Of a DNA stretch of 64,000 nucleotides, positions 56,417-64,000 are shown piece by piece; the first letter of the stretch is position 1, and each line of letters opens with the position of its first letter. The notes beneath the pieces are model-generated. The model was not told the origin of the DNA, did not search any database, and worked only from the letters and a program-made list of their open reading frames with translations. The translations under genes and the position numbers were made by a program. This DNA comes from Dysgonomonas sp. HGC4 (GTDB lineage: Bacteria; Bacteroidota; Bacteroidia; Bacteroidales; Dysgonomonadaceae), in NCBI RefSeq assembly GCF_001261715.1, contig NZ_CVRU01000083.1:1-64000 (forward strand), written 5' to 3'.

Positions 56417-56734
56417 ATGAGTAAGTTACATATAAAGAAAGGTGACATCGTTTATGTGAACACCGGTACAGACAAAGGTAAGACAGGTCGCGTTGTTAAA
56501 GTCATTATTGACAAACAACGTGCCATTGTTGAAGGTCTGAACATGGTATCTAAGCATACTAAGCCTAATGCAAAAAATCCTCAAGGAGGTATTGAGAAAG
56601 TAGAAGCTCCTATTCATATTTCTAATTTGAATGTGGTAGATCCTGAATCAGGAAAACCAACAAGAATTGGACGTAAGGAATTGAATGGTAAGCTAGTGCG
56701 TTATTCTAAAAAAACAGGGAAGGAGATTAAATAA
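56417..56734 (+). CDS. rplX: 50S ribosomal protein L24
   Basis: A 105-residue assembly-initiator protein with a KOW motif: [40 protein letters not shown] and [20 protein letters not shown] follow. Its stop codon shares one base with the rplE start. Confidence 0.98.
   Translation: MSKLHIKKGDIVYVNTGTDKGKTGRVVKVIIDKQRAIVEGLNMVSKHTKPNAKNPQGGIEKVEAPIHISNLNVVDPESGKPTRIGRKELNGKLVRYSKKTGKEIK
56720..56727 (+). promoter_or_regulatory. Shine-Dalgarno sequence of rplE
   Basis: AAGGAGAT, six bases before the rplE ATG, inside the end of rplX. Translational coupling across the one-base overlap is likely. Confidence 0.65.
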
Positions 56735-57297
56735 TGAGCAATACAACAACTCTTAAAACAGAATATAAAGATCGTATTGTTTCTTCTCTGATGAAAGAAT
56801 TCGGTTATAAATCACCAATGCAAGTGCCTGTTCTTAAAAAGATTGTTATCAATCAAGGTTTAGGAATAGCAGTTGCCGATAAAAAGATCATCGAAACAGC
56901 AATCAATGAATTGACTGCTATCACTGGTCAAAAAGCTGTAGCAACAGTATCTAAGAAAGATATTTCGAACTTTAAGTTGCGTAAAAAAATGCCTATTGGT
57001 GTAATGGTGACATTACGTCATTATCAGATGTACGAATTTTTGGAAAGACTTGTAAAAGTGGCTCTTCCTCGTATTCGTGACTTCAAAGGTATCGAAAGCA
57101 AACTTGATGGACGTGGTAACTATACATTAGGTATACAAGAGCAAATCATTTTCCCTGAAATTAATATCGATTCGATTAGTAAGATTCTGGGAATGAATAT
57201 TACCTTTGTAACTTCTGCAAAAACAGATGAAGAAGGGTATGCTCTTTTGAAAGAATTTGGTTTACCATTTAAGAACGCAAAAAAAGAATTGATATAA
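56734..57297 (+). CDS. rplE: 50S ribosomal protein L5
   Basis: A 187-residue 5S rRNA-binding protein. [60 protein letters not shown] and [20 protein letters not shown] are typical. Adjacent to L18, the other 5S binder, in the same cluster. Confidence 0.98.
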   Translation: MSNTTTLKTEYKDRIVSSLMKEFGYKSPMQVPVLKKIVINQGLGIAVADKKIIETAINELTAITGQKAVATVSKKDISNFKLRKKMPIGVMVTLRHYQMYEFLERLVKVALPRIRDFKGIESKLDGRGNYTLGIQEQIIFPEINIDSISKILGMNITFVTSAKTDEEGYALLKEFGLPFKNAKKELI

Positions 57298-57298
57298 G

Positions 57299-57568
57299 AT
57301 GGCAAAAGAATCAATGAAAGCCCGTGAGGTTAAAAGAGCAAAATTAGTAGCTAAATATGCAGCTAAAAGAGCTCAGCTGAAGTCAGAAGGAGATTACGAA
57401 GGACTTCAAGCTCTGCCAAAGAATGCGTCTCCAGTTCGTCTACATAACAGATGTAGTATGACTGGTCGTCCAAAAGGGTATTTACGCCAATTTGGAATTT
57501 CTCGTATTCAATTCAGAGAAATGGCTTCTAAAGGCTTAATACCAGGTATCAAGAAAGCTAGCTGGTAA
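57299..57568 (+). CDS. rpsN: 30S ribosomal protein S14 (zinc-free long form)
   Basis: An 89-residue protein. It keeps [20 protein letters not shown] but has only one Cys, so the two CxxC zinc pairs of the short C+ form are absent; this is the long C- type as in E. coli. It needs no zinc, useful when zinc is scarce. The start is one base after the rplE stop. Confidence 0.97.
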   Translation: MAKESMKAREVKRAKLVAKYAAKRAQLKSEGDYEGLQALPKNASPVRLHNRCSMTGRPKGYLRQFGISRIQFREMASKGLIPGIKKASW

Positions 57569-57600
57569 TACAACGAAATTTTTTTTAGAATTAAATATTG

Positions 57601-57614
57601 TCCCGGGTTCGGGA
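57601..57614 (+). promoter_or_regulatory. short GC hairpin between rpsN and rpsH
   Basis: TCCCG-GGTT-CGGGA, a 5-bp GC-rich stem 20 bases before rpsH in a 66-base gap. In E. coli the S8 repressor site lies in this part of the spc operon, but no similarity to it is claimed. Confidence 0.35.
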
Positions 57615-57634
57615 TTAATTTAAATCATTTTATA

Positions 57635-58030
57635 ATGACAGATCCAATAGCAGATTATTTGACGCGCTTGAGAAATGCAATCCTTGCAAAGCACAGAGTG
57701 GTAGAAATACCAGCGTCAAATTTGAAAAGAGAAATTACTAAAATTCTCTTTGAAAAAGGCTACATACTTAACTATAAGTTTGTAGAAGAAGGTCCTCAAG
57801 GCTCTATAAAAATAGCTTTGAAATATGACCCCGTAAATAAAGTGAATGCGATTAAGAAATTAATTCGTATCTCAACTCCAGGTCTTCGTAAGTATACAGG
57901 ATACAAAGAGATGCCAAGAGTACTTAACGGTCTTGGTATAGCTGTATTGTCTACCTCTCAAGGTATTATGACTGACAAAGAAGCTCGCGGTTTGAAAGTG
58001 GGTGGAGAAGTTTTATGTTATGTTTATTAA
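57635..58030 (+). CDS. rpsH: 30S ribosomal protein S8
   Basis: A 131-residue central-domain protein. DPIADYLTRLRNAILAKHRV at the start and the C-terminal GIAVLSTSQGIMTDKEARGL-type rRNA-binding motif are conserved. In E. coli it represses the spc operon. Confidence 0.99.
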   Translation: MTDPIADYLTRLRNAILAKHRVVEIPASNLKREITKILFEKGYILNYKFVEEGPQGSIKIALKYDPVNKVNAIKKLIRISTPGLRKYTGYKEMPRVLNGLGIAVLSTSQGIMTDKEARGLKVGGEVLCYVY

Positions 58031-58034
58031 TTAA

Positions 58035-58042
58035 GAGGAGGT
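58035..58042 (+). promoter_or_regulatory. Shine-Dalgarno sequence of rplF
   Basis: GAGGAGGT, five bases before the ATG at 58048. It decides that start over the in-frame ATG at 58015, which lies inside rpsH. Confidence 0.8.
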
Positions 58043-58047
58043 ATACT

Positions 58048-58602
58048 ATGTCAAGAATTGGAAAATTACCTATTACTATCCCTGCGGGAGTTACCGTAAG
58101 TGTGGATAAAGACAATTTAGTTACTGTAAAAGGAGCTAAAGGTGAATTAACTCAAAGTGTAAATCCTGATATCAAAGTTTCTGTCGACGGTGAAGTGTTG
58201 ACGGTTACTCGTCCCACTGACGAAAAAGAGCACCGTGCTTTGCATGGTCTTTACAGATCGTTAATAAATAACATGGTTATTGGAGTTTCTGAAGGATATC
58301 GTAAAGAGTTAGAATTAGTAGGGGTTGGTTACCGTGCATCTAATGCAGGGCAACAATTAGACCTTTCTCTAGGTTATACTCACAACATTCATATGTTGTT
58401 ACCAAAAGAGATAATCATAGAAACTAAATCTGAGAGAAACAAGAATCCTCTAATCATTTTAGAATCTTGCGATAAAGAACTTATCGGTATGGTGTGTGCT
58501 AAAATCCGTTCATTCCGTAAACCAGAGCCTTATAAAGGTAAAGGTATTCGTTTTGTGGGTGAAGTTATACGTCGTAAGTCTGGTAAGTCGGCAGGTAAAT
58601 AA
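58048..58602 (+). CDS. rplF: 50S ribosomal protein L6
   Basis: A 184-residue protein near the factor-binding site, with two repeated domains. MSRIGKLPITIPAGVTVSVD begins it. EGYRKELELVGVGYRASNAG and the end EPYKGKGIRFVGEVIRRKSG are typical. The start at 58048 is set by the strong Shine-Dalgarno and by the family N-terminus. Confidence 0.98.
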   Translation: MSRIGKLPITIPAGVTVSVDKDNLVTVKGAKGELTQSVNPDIKVSVDGEVLTVTRPTDEKEHRALHGLYRSLINNMVIGVSEGYRKELELVGVGYRASNAGQQLDLSLGYTHNIHMLLPKEIIIETKSERNKNPLIILESCDKELIGMVCAKIRSFRKPEPYKGKGIRFVGEVIRRKSGKSAGK

Positions 58603-58623
58603 TTTACGTAAACTGTAAAAATC

Positions 58624-58968
58624 ATGACAACGAAGACAGATAGAAGAAATAAGATAAAGTTAGATGTACGTAGTAAAATACAAGGTACAACTGAACGTCC
58701 ACGTTTAACAGTTTTCAGAAGTAACAAGCAAATTTATGCTCAAGTTATTGATGATTTAACTGGAAAAACTTTAGCTTCTGCTTCTTCTCTTAAAATTGGA
58801 GATAAAGCTCCTAAAAAAGAGATGGCAGCAAAAGTAGGTGAACTAGTAGCTAAGGCTGCTCAAGAAGCAGGCGTAACATCTGTAGTATTTGACCGAAATG
58901 GTTATTTATATCACGGTAGAGTTAAAGAAATGGCAGATGCTGCCCGTAAAGGTGGACTTAAATTTTAA
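58624..58968 (+). CDS. rplR: 50S ribosomal protein L18
   Basis: A 114-residue 5S rRNA-binding protein. The N-terminus [20 protein letters not shown] and [20 protein letters not shown], then [20 protein letters not shown], are conserved. Confidence 0.99.
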   Translation: MTTKTDRRNKIKLDVRSKIQGTTERPRLTVFRSNKQIYAQVIDDLTGKTLASASSLKIGDKAPKKEMAAKVGELVAKAAQEAGVTSVVFDRNGYLYHGRVKEMADAARKGGLKF

Positions 58969-58973
58969 TACAA

Positions 58974-59492
58974 ATGGCAGGAATTAATAATAAAGTAAAA
59001 TCGACCAACGATATCGAATTGAAAGACAGATTGGTGGCTATCAATCGCGTTACAAAAGTAACAAAGGGTGGTCGTACATTCAGTTTCGCTGCTATCGTCG
59101 TTGTAGGTAACGAAGATGGTATAGTTGGTTGGGGCTTAGGTAAAGCCGGCGAGGTAACTACAGCCATTGCTAAAGGTGTTGAAGCTGCTAAGAAAAACCT
59201 GATAAAAGTTCCAGTATTAAAAGGAACTATACCTCACGAACAACTTGCTCGTTTTGGTGGATCAGAAGTTTTCATCAAACCAGCTTCTCCTGGTACAGGA
59301 GTAAAAGCAGGTGGTGCGATGCGCGCCGTGCTTGAAAGTGTTGGTGTAACTGACGTTCTTGCGAAGTCTAAAGGTTCTTCTAACCCTCACAACCTTGTGA
59401 AGGCTACAATCGAAGCTTTAGGTGAACTAAGAGATGCTTATACTGTTGCTCAAAACAGAGGAGTATCTATGGCGAAAGTGTTTAAAGGTTAA
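58974..59492 (+). CDS. rpsE: 30S ribosomal protein S5
   Basis: A 172-residue decoding-fidelity protein. [20 protein letters not shown] starts the dsRNA-like domain. [20 protein letters not shown] and the C-terminal [20 protein letters not shown] with [20 protein letters not shown] follow. The spectinomycin loop keeps the normal VTKGGR residues. Confidence 0.98.
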   Translation: MAGINNKVKSTNDIELKDRLVAINRVTKVTKGGRTFSFAAIVVVGNEDGIVGWGLGKAGEVTTAIAKGVEAAKKNLIKVPVLKGTIPHEQLARFGGSEVFIKPASPGTGVKAGGAMRAVLESVGVTDVLAKSKGSSNPHNLVKATIEALGELRDAYTVAQNRGVSMAKVFKG

Positions 59493-59512
59493 TTTGCAAG
59501 AAAATCAAAATT

Positions 59513-59689
59513 ATGGCAACTATTAAAATTAAACAAGTTAGAAGCAGAATCAATAGCCCTATAGATCAAAAGAGAACATTAGATGCTCTAGGGTTGAGAA
59601 AATTGAATAGAGTGGTTGAACACGTAGATAATCCAGCAGTTAGAGGGATGATTGAAAAAGTAAAGCACTTAGTTTCTATAGTAGAGTAA
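59513..59689 (+). CDS. rpmD: 50S ribosomal protein L30
   Basis: A 58-residue protein between rpsE and rplO. Read directly, it begins MATIKIKQVRSRINSPIDQK, continues RTLDALGLRKLNRVVEHVDN and ends MIEKVKHLVSIVE. The KRTLDALGLRKLN segment is the L30 signature. Codons are clean to a TAA at 59687. No Shine-Dalgarno. Confidence 0.97.
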   Translation: MATIKIKQVRSRINSPIDQKRTLDALGLRKLNRVVEHVDNPAVRGMIEKVKHLVSIVE

Positions 59690-59720
59690 TAATCTAGTAA
59701 AAGATAAAAAATCTAAGCAT

Positions 59721-60170
59721 ATGAATTTATCGAATTTAAAACCTGCTGAAGGTTCTACTAAAACAAGAAAAAGAATTGGTCGTGGTACTGGTTCTGGTTT
59801 GGGTGGTACTTCAACAAGAGGTCATAAAGGTGCTAAGTCTAGATCGGGTTATTCAAAGAAGATCGGTTTTGAAGGAGGTCAAATGCCTATCCAACGTCGT
59901 CTTCCTAAATATGGTTTTAAAAATATCAATCGTATAGAATACAAACCTATTAATTTGAATGTACTTCAAGATTTGGCTGATGCTCAAAAACTAACAAAAA
60001 TTGATATTCAGACCCTGATCAACGCTGGTTTTGTTTCATCTAAGCACTTAGTGAAGATTTTAGGTAATGGAGCATTAACTGTAAAGTTAGATGTTGAAGC
60101 TCATTCTTTCTCTAAGTCAGCAGAAGCTGCTATTACAGCAGTAGGTGGAACCGCAACAAAACTGAAGTAA
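59721..60170 (+). CDS. rplO: 50S ribosomal protein L15
   Basis: A 149-residue late-assembly protein. MNLSNLKPAEGSTKTRKRIG, GRGTGSGLGGTSTRGHKGAK and FEGGQMPIQRRLPKYGFKNI are diagnostic. The secY start follows one base after its stop. Confidence 0.99.
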   Translation: MNLSNLKPAEGSTKTRKRIGRGTGSGLGGTSTRGHKGAKSRSGYSKKIGFEGGQMPIQRRLPKYGFKNINRIEYKPINLNVLQDLADAQKLTKIDIQTLINAGFVSSKHLVKILGNGALTVKLDVEAHSFSKSAEAAITAVGGTATKLK

Positions 60171-60171
60171 G

Positions 60172-61497
60172 ATGGGATTTGTAAAAACAATAGAAAATAT
60201 ATGGAAGATTGAGGATCTGCGCAAACGGATTCTCACTACTTTCTTTTTCGTAGTGATCTATCGTTTTGGTACACATGTAGTGTTGCCGGGCGTAAATCCA
60301 GCGGATTTGGAAGCTCTTCGCCATAGTGCGTCCGGAGGATTGTTAGGCTTGCTTGACATGTTCTCTGGTGGTGCTTTTGCAAACGCTTCTATTTTTGCAT
60401 TGGGTATTATGCCTTATATCTCAGCTTCGATTGTAATCCAGCTGTTGGGTATAGCGCTTCCGTACTTTCAAAAACTACAAAAAGAAGGAGAAAGTGGACG
60501 TAATAAGCTTAACCAATATACCCGTTATCTGACATTAGTAATACTTCTTTTCCAAGGACCAGCCTATTTATTAGGTGCTTTGGGAGGAGCTGCTCCTGGA
60601 GGATTCTGGAGTTTTCTATTGCCTTCAACCATAATTCTGGCAGGGGGTAGTATGTTTGTACTATGGTTAGGTGAGCGTATTACAGATAAAGGTATTGGAA
60701 ACGGTATTTCGTTTATAATACTTGTTGGTATCATCGCCCGATTGCCTCATGCCTTAGTTGGAGAGTTTACGTCTCGTCTAAGTGACAGTGCTGGTGGTTT
60801 GATCGTATTTTTGCTTGAAATGGTATTCTTACTGTTTGTTATTGCAATGGCAATACTTCTTGTACAAGGTACTCGTAAGATACCTGTACAGTACGCAAAA
60901 CGTATCGTTGGTAATAAACAATATGGTGGTGCACGTCAGTACATCCCATTGAAAGTGAATGCTGCCAACGTGATGCCTATCATTTTTGCTCAAGCAATTA
61001 TGTTTATCCCTGTTGCTGTTGCCGGATTTTCTACTGCAGATAAATCTGGATGGTTCATGCGTTCTATGACTGATAATACCAGTTGGTTATATTGTCTTAT
61101 ATTTGCTCTATTAATTATAGCATTTACATGGTTTTATACTGCGGTTACTATCAATCCAATACAAATGGCTGATGAATTGAAAAGAAATAATGGATTCATT
61201 CCTGGTATTAAACCCGGAAAGAAAACGGCTGATTATATCGATACTATTATGTCTCGTATAACTCTACCCGGTTCATTATTTTTAGCTCTTGTTGCTATCC
61301 TACCTGCTTTTGCAAGTTTAATTGGGATTAGTAAAGAATTCTCTCACTTTTTTGGTGGTACTTCTTTATTGATTTTGGTTGGGGTAGTATTGGATACTTT
61401 ACAACAAATTGAAAGTCACTTGTTGATGAGACATTATGACGGTTTGTTAAAGTCAGGTAGAATAAAAGGTCGTTCAGGCTCGATTGCGGCATATTAA
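60172..61497 (+). CDS. secY: protein translocase subunit SecY
   Basis: A 441-residue channel protein with ten transmembrane segments. The plug region follows GVNPADLEALRHSASGGLLG. The first visible marker LRKRILTTFFFVVIYRFGTH, the GIGNGISFIILVGI stretch, and the cytosolic loops with KRIVGNKQYGGARQYIPLK and NNGFIPGIKPGKKTADYID are family hallmarks. It forms the SecYEG channel in the inner membrane; secE and secG are not in this window. Confidence 0.98.
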   Translation: MGFVKTIENIWKIEDLRKRILTTFFFVVIYRFGTHVVLPGVNPADLEALRHSASGGLLGLLDMFSGGAFANASIFALGIMPYISASIVIQLLGIALPYFQKLQKEGESGRNKLNQYTRYLTLVILLFQGPAYLLGALGGAAPGGFWSFLLPSTIILAGGSMFVLWLGERITDKGIGNGISFIILVGIIARLPHALVGEFTSRLSDSAGGLIVFLLEMVFLLFVIAMAILLVQGTRKIPVQYAKRIVGNKQYGGARQYIPLKVNAANVMPIIFAQAIMFIPVAVAGFSTADKSGWFMRSMTDNTSWLYCLIFALLIIAFTWFYTAVTINPIQMADELKRNNGFIPGIKPGKKTADYIDTIMSRITLPGSLFLALVAILPAFASLIGISKEFSHFFGGTSLLILVGVVLDTLQQIESHLLMRHYDGLLKSGRIKGRSGSIAAY

Positions 61498-61516
61498 GTA
61501 AGTTTAGTATAGATCA

Positions 61517-62317
61517 ATGATTTTCCTAAAAACAGAAGAAGAAATAGAATTAATGCGTGAGAGTAACCGCTTGGTTGGTATGACTCTAGGCGAACTTGCC
61601 AAACATATCAAACCAGGGGTTACTACTTTGCATTTGGATAAAATAGCTGAAGAATTTATCAGAAGTCATGGAGCAATTCCATCTTTTAAAGGCTATAAAG
61701 GTGCACCAGGTACATTTGATTTTACAGGAAGTATATGTGCTTCGGTTAATGATGTTGTAGTTCATGGTATACCTGGAGGTTATGTTCTTCAAGACGGAGA
61801 TATAATATCTGTTGATTGCGGAACTGAGAAGAATGGTTTTTGTGGAGATTCAGCCTATACTTTTGCTGTAGGGGAGGTCTCGGAAGAAGCTAAGGCTTTG
61901 TTAAGAACCACAAAAGAATCTCTATATAAAGGTATAGAAAAAGCCATCGAAGGTAATCGTGTCGGAGATGTTGGTGAAGCCATTCAGACTTATTGCGAAA
62001 AACTACGATATTCGGTAGTGCGTGAATTAGTTGGTCATGGTATTGGACGCAAAATGCATGAAGCACCTGAAGTTCCAAATTATGGAAGAAGAGGTACTGG
62101 TCCTTTGTTAAAGAAGGGTATGTGTATAGCTATTGAGCCAATGATTAACCAAGGAAGCAAGAATGTTGTCTTTGAAAGTGATGGCTGGACAGTAAGAACA
62201 AAGGATAGAAAATTATCAGCACATTTCGAGCATACAGTTTCGATTCGTGAGGGTAAAGCAGATATCTTATCGACGTTCGAATTTATTGAGGCTGTACTAG
62301 GAAATAACGGAATCTAA
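61517..62317 (+). CDS. map: methionine aminopeptidase, type I
   Basis: A 266-residue metalloprotease removing N-terminal Met from new proteins. The metal ligands are Asp in [20 protein letters not shown], His in [20 protein letters not shown], Glu in AIEPMINQ and the Glu in [11 protein letters not shown]. Located between secY and infA, its usual Bacteroidota position. Confidence 0.97.
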   Translation: MIFLKTEEEIELMRESNRLVGMTLGELAKHIKPGVTTLHLDKIAEEFIRSHGAIPSFKGYKGAPGTFDFTGSICASVNDVVVHGIPGGYVLQDGDIISVDCGTEKNGFCGDSAYTFAVGEVSEEAKALLRTTKESLYKGIEKAIEGNRVGDVGEAIQTYCEKLRYSVVRELVGHGIGRKMHEAPEVPNYGRRGTGPLLKKGMCIAIEPMINQGSKNVVFESDGWTVRTKDRKLSAHFEHTVSIREGKADILSTFEFIEAVLGNNGI

Positions 62318-62327
62318 ATTAATTTTT

Positions 62328-62546
62328 ATGGCTAAACAAGCATCAATAGAACAAGATGGCGTAATTATAGAGGCATTGTCTAACGCAATGTTTCGTGTAG
62401 AGTTAGAAAATGGACATGAGATTACTGCTCATATTTCGGGGAAAATGCGAATGCACTATATTAAAATATTACCCGGCGATAAAGTAAGAGTTGAAATGTC
62501 TCCATATGATTTGACTAAAGGTCGAATCTCTTTCAGATACAAATAA
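62328..62546 (+). CDS. infA: translation initiation factor IF-1
   Basis: A 72-residue OB-fold protein of the 30S A-site. [20 protein letters not shown] and [20 protein letters not shown], then [20 protein letters not shown], are typical. The start lies ten bases after the map stop. Confidence 0.99.
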   Translation: MAKQASIEQDGVIIEALSNAMFRVELENGHEITAHISGKMRMHYIKILPGDKVRVEMSPYDLTKGRISFRYK

Positions 62547-62557
62547 AAAAACAAAAT

Positions 62558-62674
62558 ATGAAAGTAAGAGCATCATTAAAAAAGCGTACTGCTGACTGTA
62601 AGATCGTCAGAAGAAAAGGTCGCTTATATGTAATAAACAAAAAAAACCCTAAGTATAAACAACGTCAGGGATAA
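62558..62674 (+). CDS. rpmJ: 50S ribosomal protein L36 (zinc-free type)
   Basis: A 38-residue protein. It starts [20 protein letters not shown] and ends [10 protein letters not shown]. The zinc-binding set of the C+ form (Cys11, Cys14, Cys27, His33) is reduced here to Cys14: Thr11, Asn27 and Tyr33 replace the others, so it should not bind zinc. This type is common in Bacteroidota. Confidence 0.97.
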   Translation: MKVRASLKKRTADCKIVRRKGRLYVINKKNPKYKQRQG

Positions 62675-62704
62675 TTTACTAATTTTGCAAAAATAATCTA
62701 GTAT

Positions 62705-63085
62705 ATGGCTATAAGAATAGTTGGTGTCGATTTACCGCAAAATAAGAGAGGCGAAATTGCCTTGACATATATATATGGTATCGGACGTAGTAGTTCTAAT
62801 AAAATTTTAGAACAAGCAGGTGTTGATAGAGATCTTAAAGTGAAAGATTGGACAGACGAACAAGCTGGTACAATCCGTGAATTAATTTCAAGCCAATTTA
62901 AGGTTGAAGGAGATTTGAGATCAGAAGTTCAATTGAACATCAAGCGCCTAATGGATATCGGTTGCTACCGTGGTATCCGTCATCGTATTGGTTTGCCTCT
63001 TAGAGGACAAGGTACTAAAAACAATGCTCGTACACGCAAGGGCAAAAAGAAAACTGTTGCAAACAAGAAAAAGGCTACAAAATAA
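62705..63085 (+). CDS. rpsM: 30S ribosomal protein S13
   Basis: A 126-residue head protein contacting the P-site tRNA and the subunit bridge. [40 protein letters not shown] and [20 protein letters not shown] with a basic tail are typical. Confidence 0.99.
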   Translation: MAIRIVGVDLPQNKRGEIALTYIYGIGRSSSNKILEQAGVDRDLKVKDWTDEQAGTIRELISSQFKVEGDLRSEVQLNIKRLMDIGCYRGIRHRIGLPLRGQGTKNNARTRKGKKKTVANKKKATK

Positions 63086-63094
63086 TAGTTTGAT

Positions 63095-63484
63095 ATGGCA
63101 AAAAAAACAGTCGCAGCTAAGAAGAGAAACGTTAAGGTTGATGCAAACGGACAAGTTCATGTGCATTCTTCATTTAACAATATTATTATTTCGATTACAA
63201 ACAGCGAAGGTCAAGTGATCAGCTGGTCGTCGGCAGGTAAAATGGGTTTTAGAAGTTCTAAGAAAAATACCCCTTATGCAGCTCAGATGGCAGCGTCAGA
63301 TTGTGCTAAAGTAGCATATGACTTAGGCTTGAGAAAAGTTAAAGTGTTTGTAAAAGGTCCTGGTAACGGACGTGAGTCTGCAATCCGTACAATACATGGT
63401 GCAGGTATAGAGGTGTCAGAAATAGTTGACGTTACTCCACTTCCTCACAATGGTTGTCGTCCTCCAAAACACAGAAGAGTTTAA
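63095..63484 (+). CDS. rpsK: 30S ribosomal protein S11
   Basis: A 129-residue platform protein near the mRNA exit. [40 protein letters not shown] and [20 protein letters not shown] are conserved, and the end [17 protein letters not shown] is diagnostic. It starts nine bases after the rpsM stop. Confidence 0.99.
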   Translation: MAKKTVAAKKRNVKVDANGQVHVHSSFNNIIISITNSEGQVISWSSAGKMGFRSSKKNTPYAAQMAASDCAKVAYDLGLRKVKVFVKGPGNGRESAIRTIHGAGIEVSEIVDVTPLPHNGCRPPKHRRV

Positions 63485-63507
63485 TCCCAATTTCTAAGTA
63501 GAAACAT

Positions 63508-63559
63508 GAGTTGTGATTGATTGCAAGTAACCCTCTCTGTAATCGCGGCTGCACAATTC
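63508..63559 (+). promoter_or_regulatory. long-range hairpin before rpsD
   Basis: GAGTTGTG pairs with CACAATTC (8 bp with one G-U) across 36 bases in the 107-base rpsK-rpsD gap; the gap is long for this cluster. It may be a regulatory leader for S4, which controls its operon in other bacteria; this is inference. Confidence 0.4.
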
Positions 63560-63591
63560 TCGCTTCTTTTTAATGTTTTAATTTAAAAAAA

Positions 63592-64000
63592 ATGGCAAGA
63601 TATACAGGACCAAAATCAAGAATAGCCCGTAAATTCGGTGAGCCTATCTTCGGACCGGATAAAGTTCTTTCTAGAAAGAATTATCCTCCGGGACAACATG
63701 GTAATGGTAGAAAGAAAAAGACTTCTGAATATGGTATTCAGTTGCGTGAAAAACAAAAAGCTAAATATACTTACGGAGTATTGGAAAAACAATTCCGTAA
63801 CTTATTTGAAAAAGCTGCAAGTGCACGTGGTATAACAGGTGAGGTTCTATTACAATTCCTAGAATCAAGACTTGACAATGTTGTATTCCGCTTGGGTATA
63901 GCTCCTACAAGAGCTGCTGCTCGTCAGTTGGTTTCACACCGTCATATCTTAGTTGATGGAAAAATTGTAAATATTCCATCATACTCTGTAAAACCAGGGC
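63592..64000 (+). CDS. rpsD: 30S ribosomal protein S4 (cut by window end)
   Basis: The first 136 residues are present and the frame is open to the last base. [40 protein letters not shown] and the S4 RNA-binding domain start ([20 protein letters not shown], then [20 protein letters not shown]) match the family. The spacing of Cys residues seen in zinc forms is absent. In this cluster rpoA and rplQ normally follow beyond the window. Confidence 0.97.
   Translation, partial: MARYTGPKSRIARKFGEPIFGPDKVLSRKNYPPGQHGNGRKKKTSEYGIQLREKQKAKYTYGVLEKQFRNLFEKAASARGITGEVLLQFLESRLDNVVFRLGIAPTRAAARQLVSHRHILVDGKIVNIPSYSVKPG

Overview
The window is chromosomal housekeeping DNA from a low-GC member of the Bacteroidales; Dysgonomonas or a close relative fits best, though the genus is inference. 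Supporting signs are many TAnnTTTG promoter elements, near absence of Shine-Dalgarno sequences, a PorX-type response regulator, a type IX-like sorting domain, an Mfa2/FimB-like lipoprotein, PadR/PspC genes, a short NAD-type 6-phosphogluconate dehydrogenase, zinc-less S14 and L36, and the Bacteroidota ribosomal gene order. I found no rRNA, tRNA, CRISPR array, insertion sequence or prophage.

Layout. 0.5-7.5 kb: dus, a small secreted protein, a PspC-PadR-PspC envelope-stress type operon, argS and an HU gene. 7.7-12.8 kb: two overlapping rhomboid genes with a membrane-anchored endonuclease/exonuclease/phosphatase, then queD-queE-rnz (queuosine precursor plus tRNA 3' processing), then a tiny protein that is little more than a signal peptide and a type IX-like domain. 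12.9-19.4 kb, minus strand: ompH-murI behind a long structured leader, and rimP-nusA-infB. 19.6-26.6 kb: a fimbrial-type lipoprotein, a probable heterodimeric ABC exporter, an NAD-dependent epimerase and a DUF418 membrane protein. 26.9-32.4 kb: rnr, an MBOAT acyltransferase with an SGNH-like partner, and gpmA. 32.6-36.0 kb, minus: two secreted proteins of unknown function. 36.3-39.5 kb: the oxidative pentose phosphate genes gnd-zwf-pgl. 40-45.1 kb: an unknown polytopic membrane protein, a secreted GH2 glycosidase and a DUF5362-like membrane protein. 45.2-47.2 kb, minus: porX-like gene and tsaE. 47.6-64 kb: the str, S10, spc and alpha operons in one run from rpsL to a truncated rpsD, including rpmD and rpmJ, with secY-map-infA embedded.

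The most unusual signal is a dispersed 15-bp palindrome, consensus AAGGTCTGAGACCTT, often preceded by CAAAGCAATAAA. About ten copies lie between or at the ends of genes in the first 47.4 kb and I saw none in the ribosomal cluster. At argS, the epimerase gene, gpmA and porX it sits at or just after the predicted transcription start, so it would form a hairpin near the mRNA 5' end or act as an operator. Other items are a 95-bp inverted repeat in the argS leader, mutually exclusive hairpins in the ompH-murI leader, structured spacers inside the ribosomal cluster, and a few strong Shine-Dalgarno sequences among genes that otherwise lack them. No clearly new multi-gene system was found; most genes are ordinary core genes.
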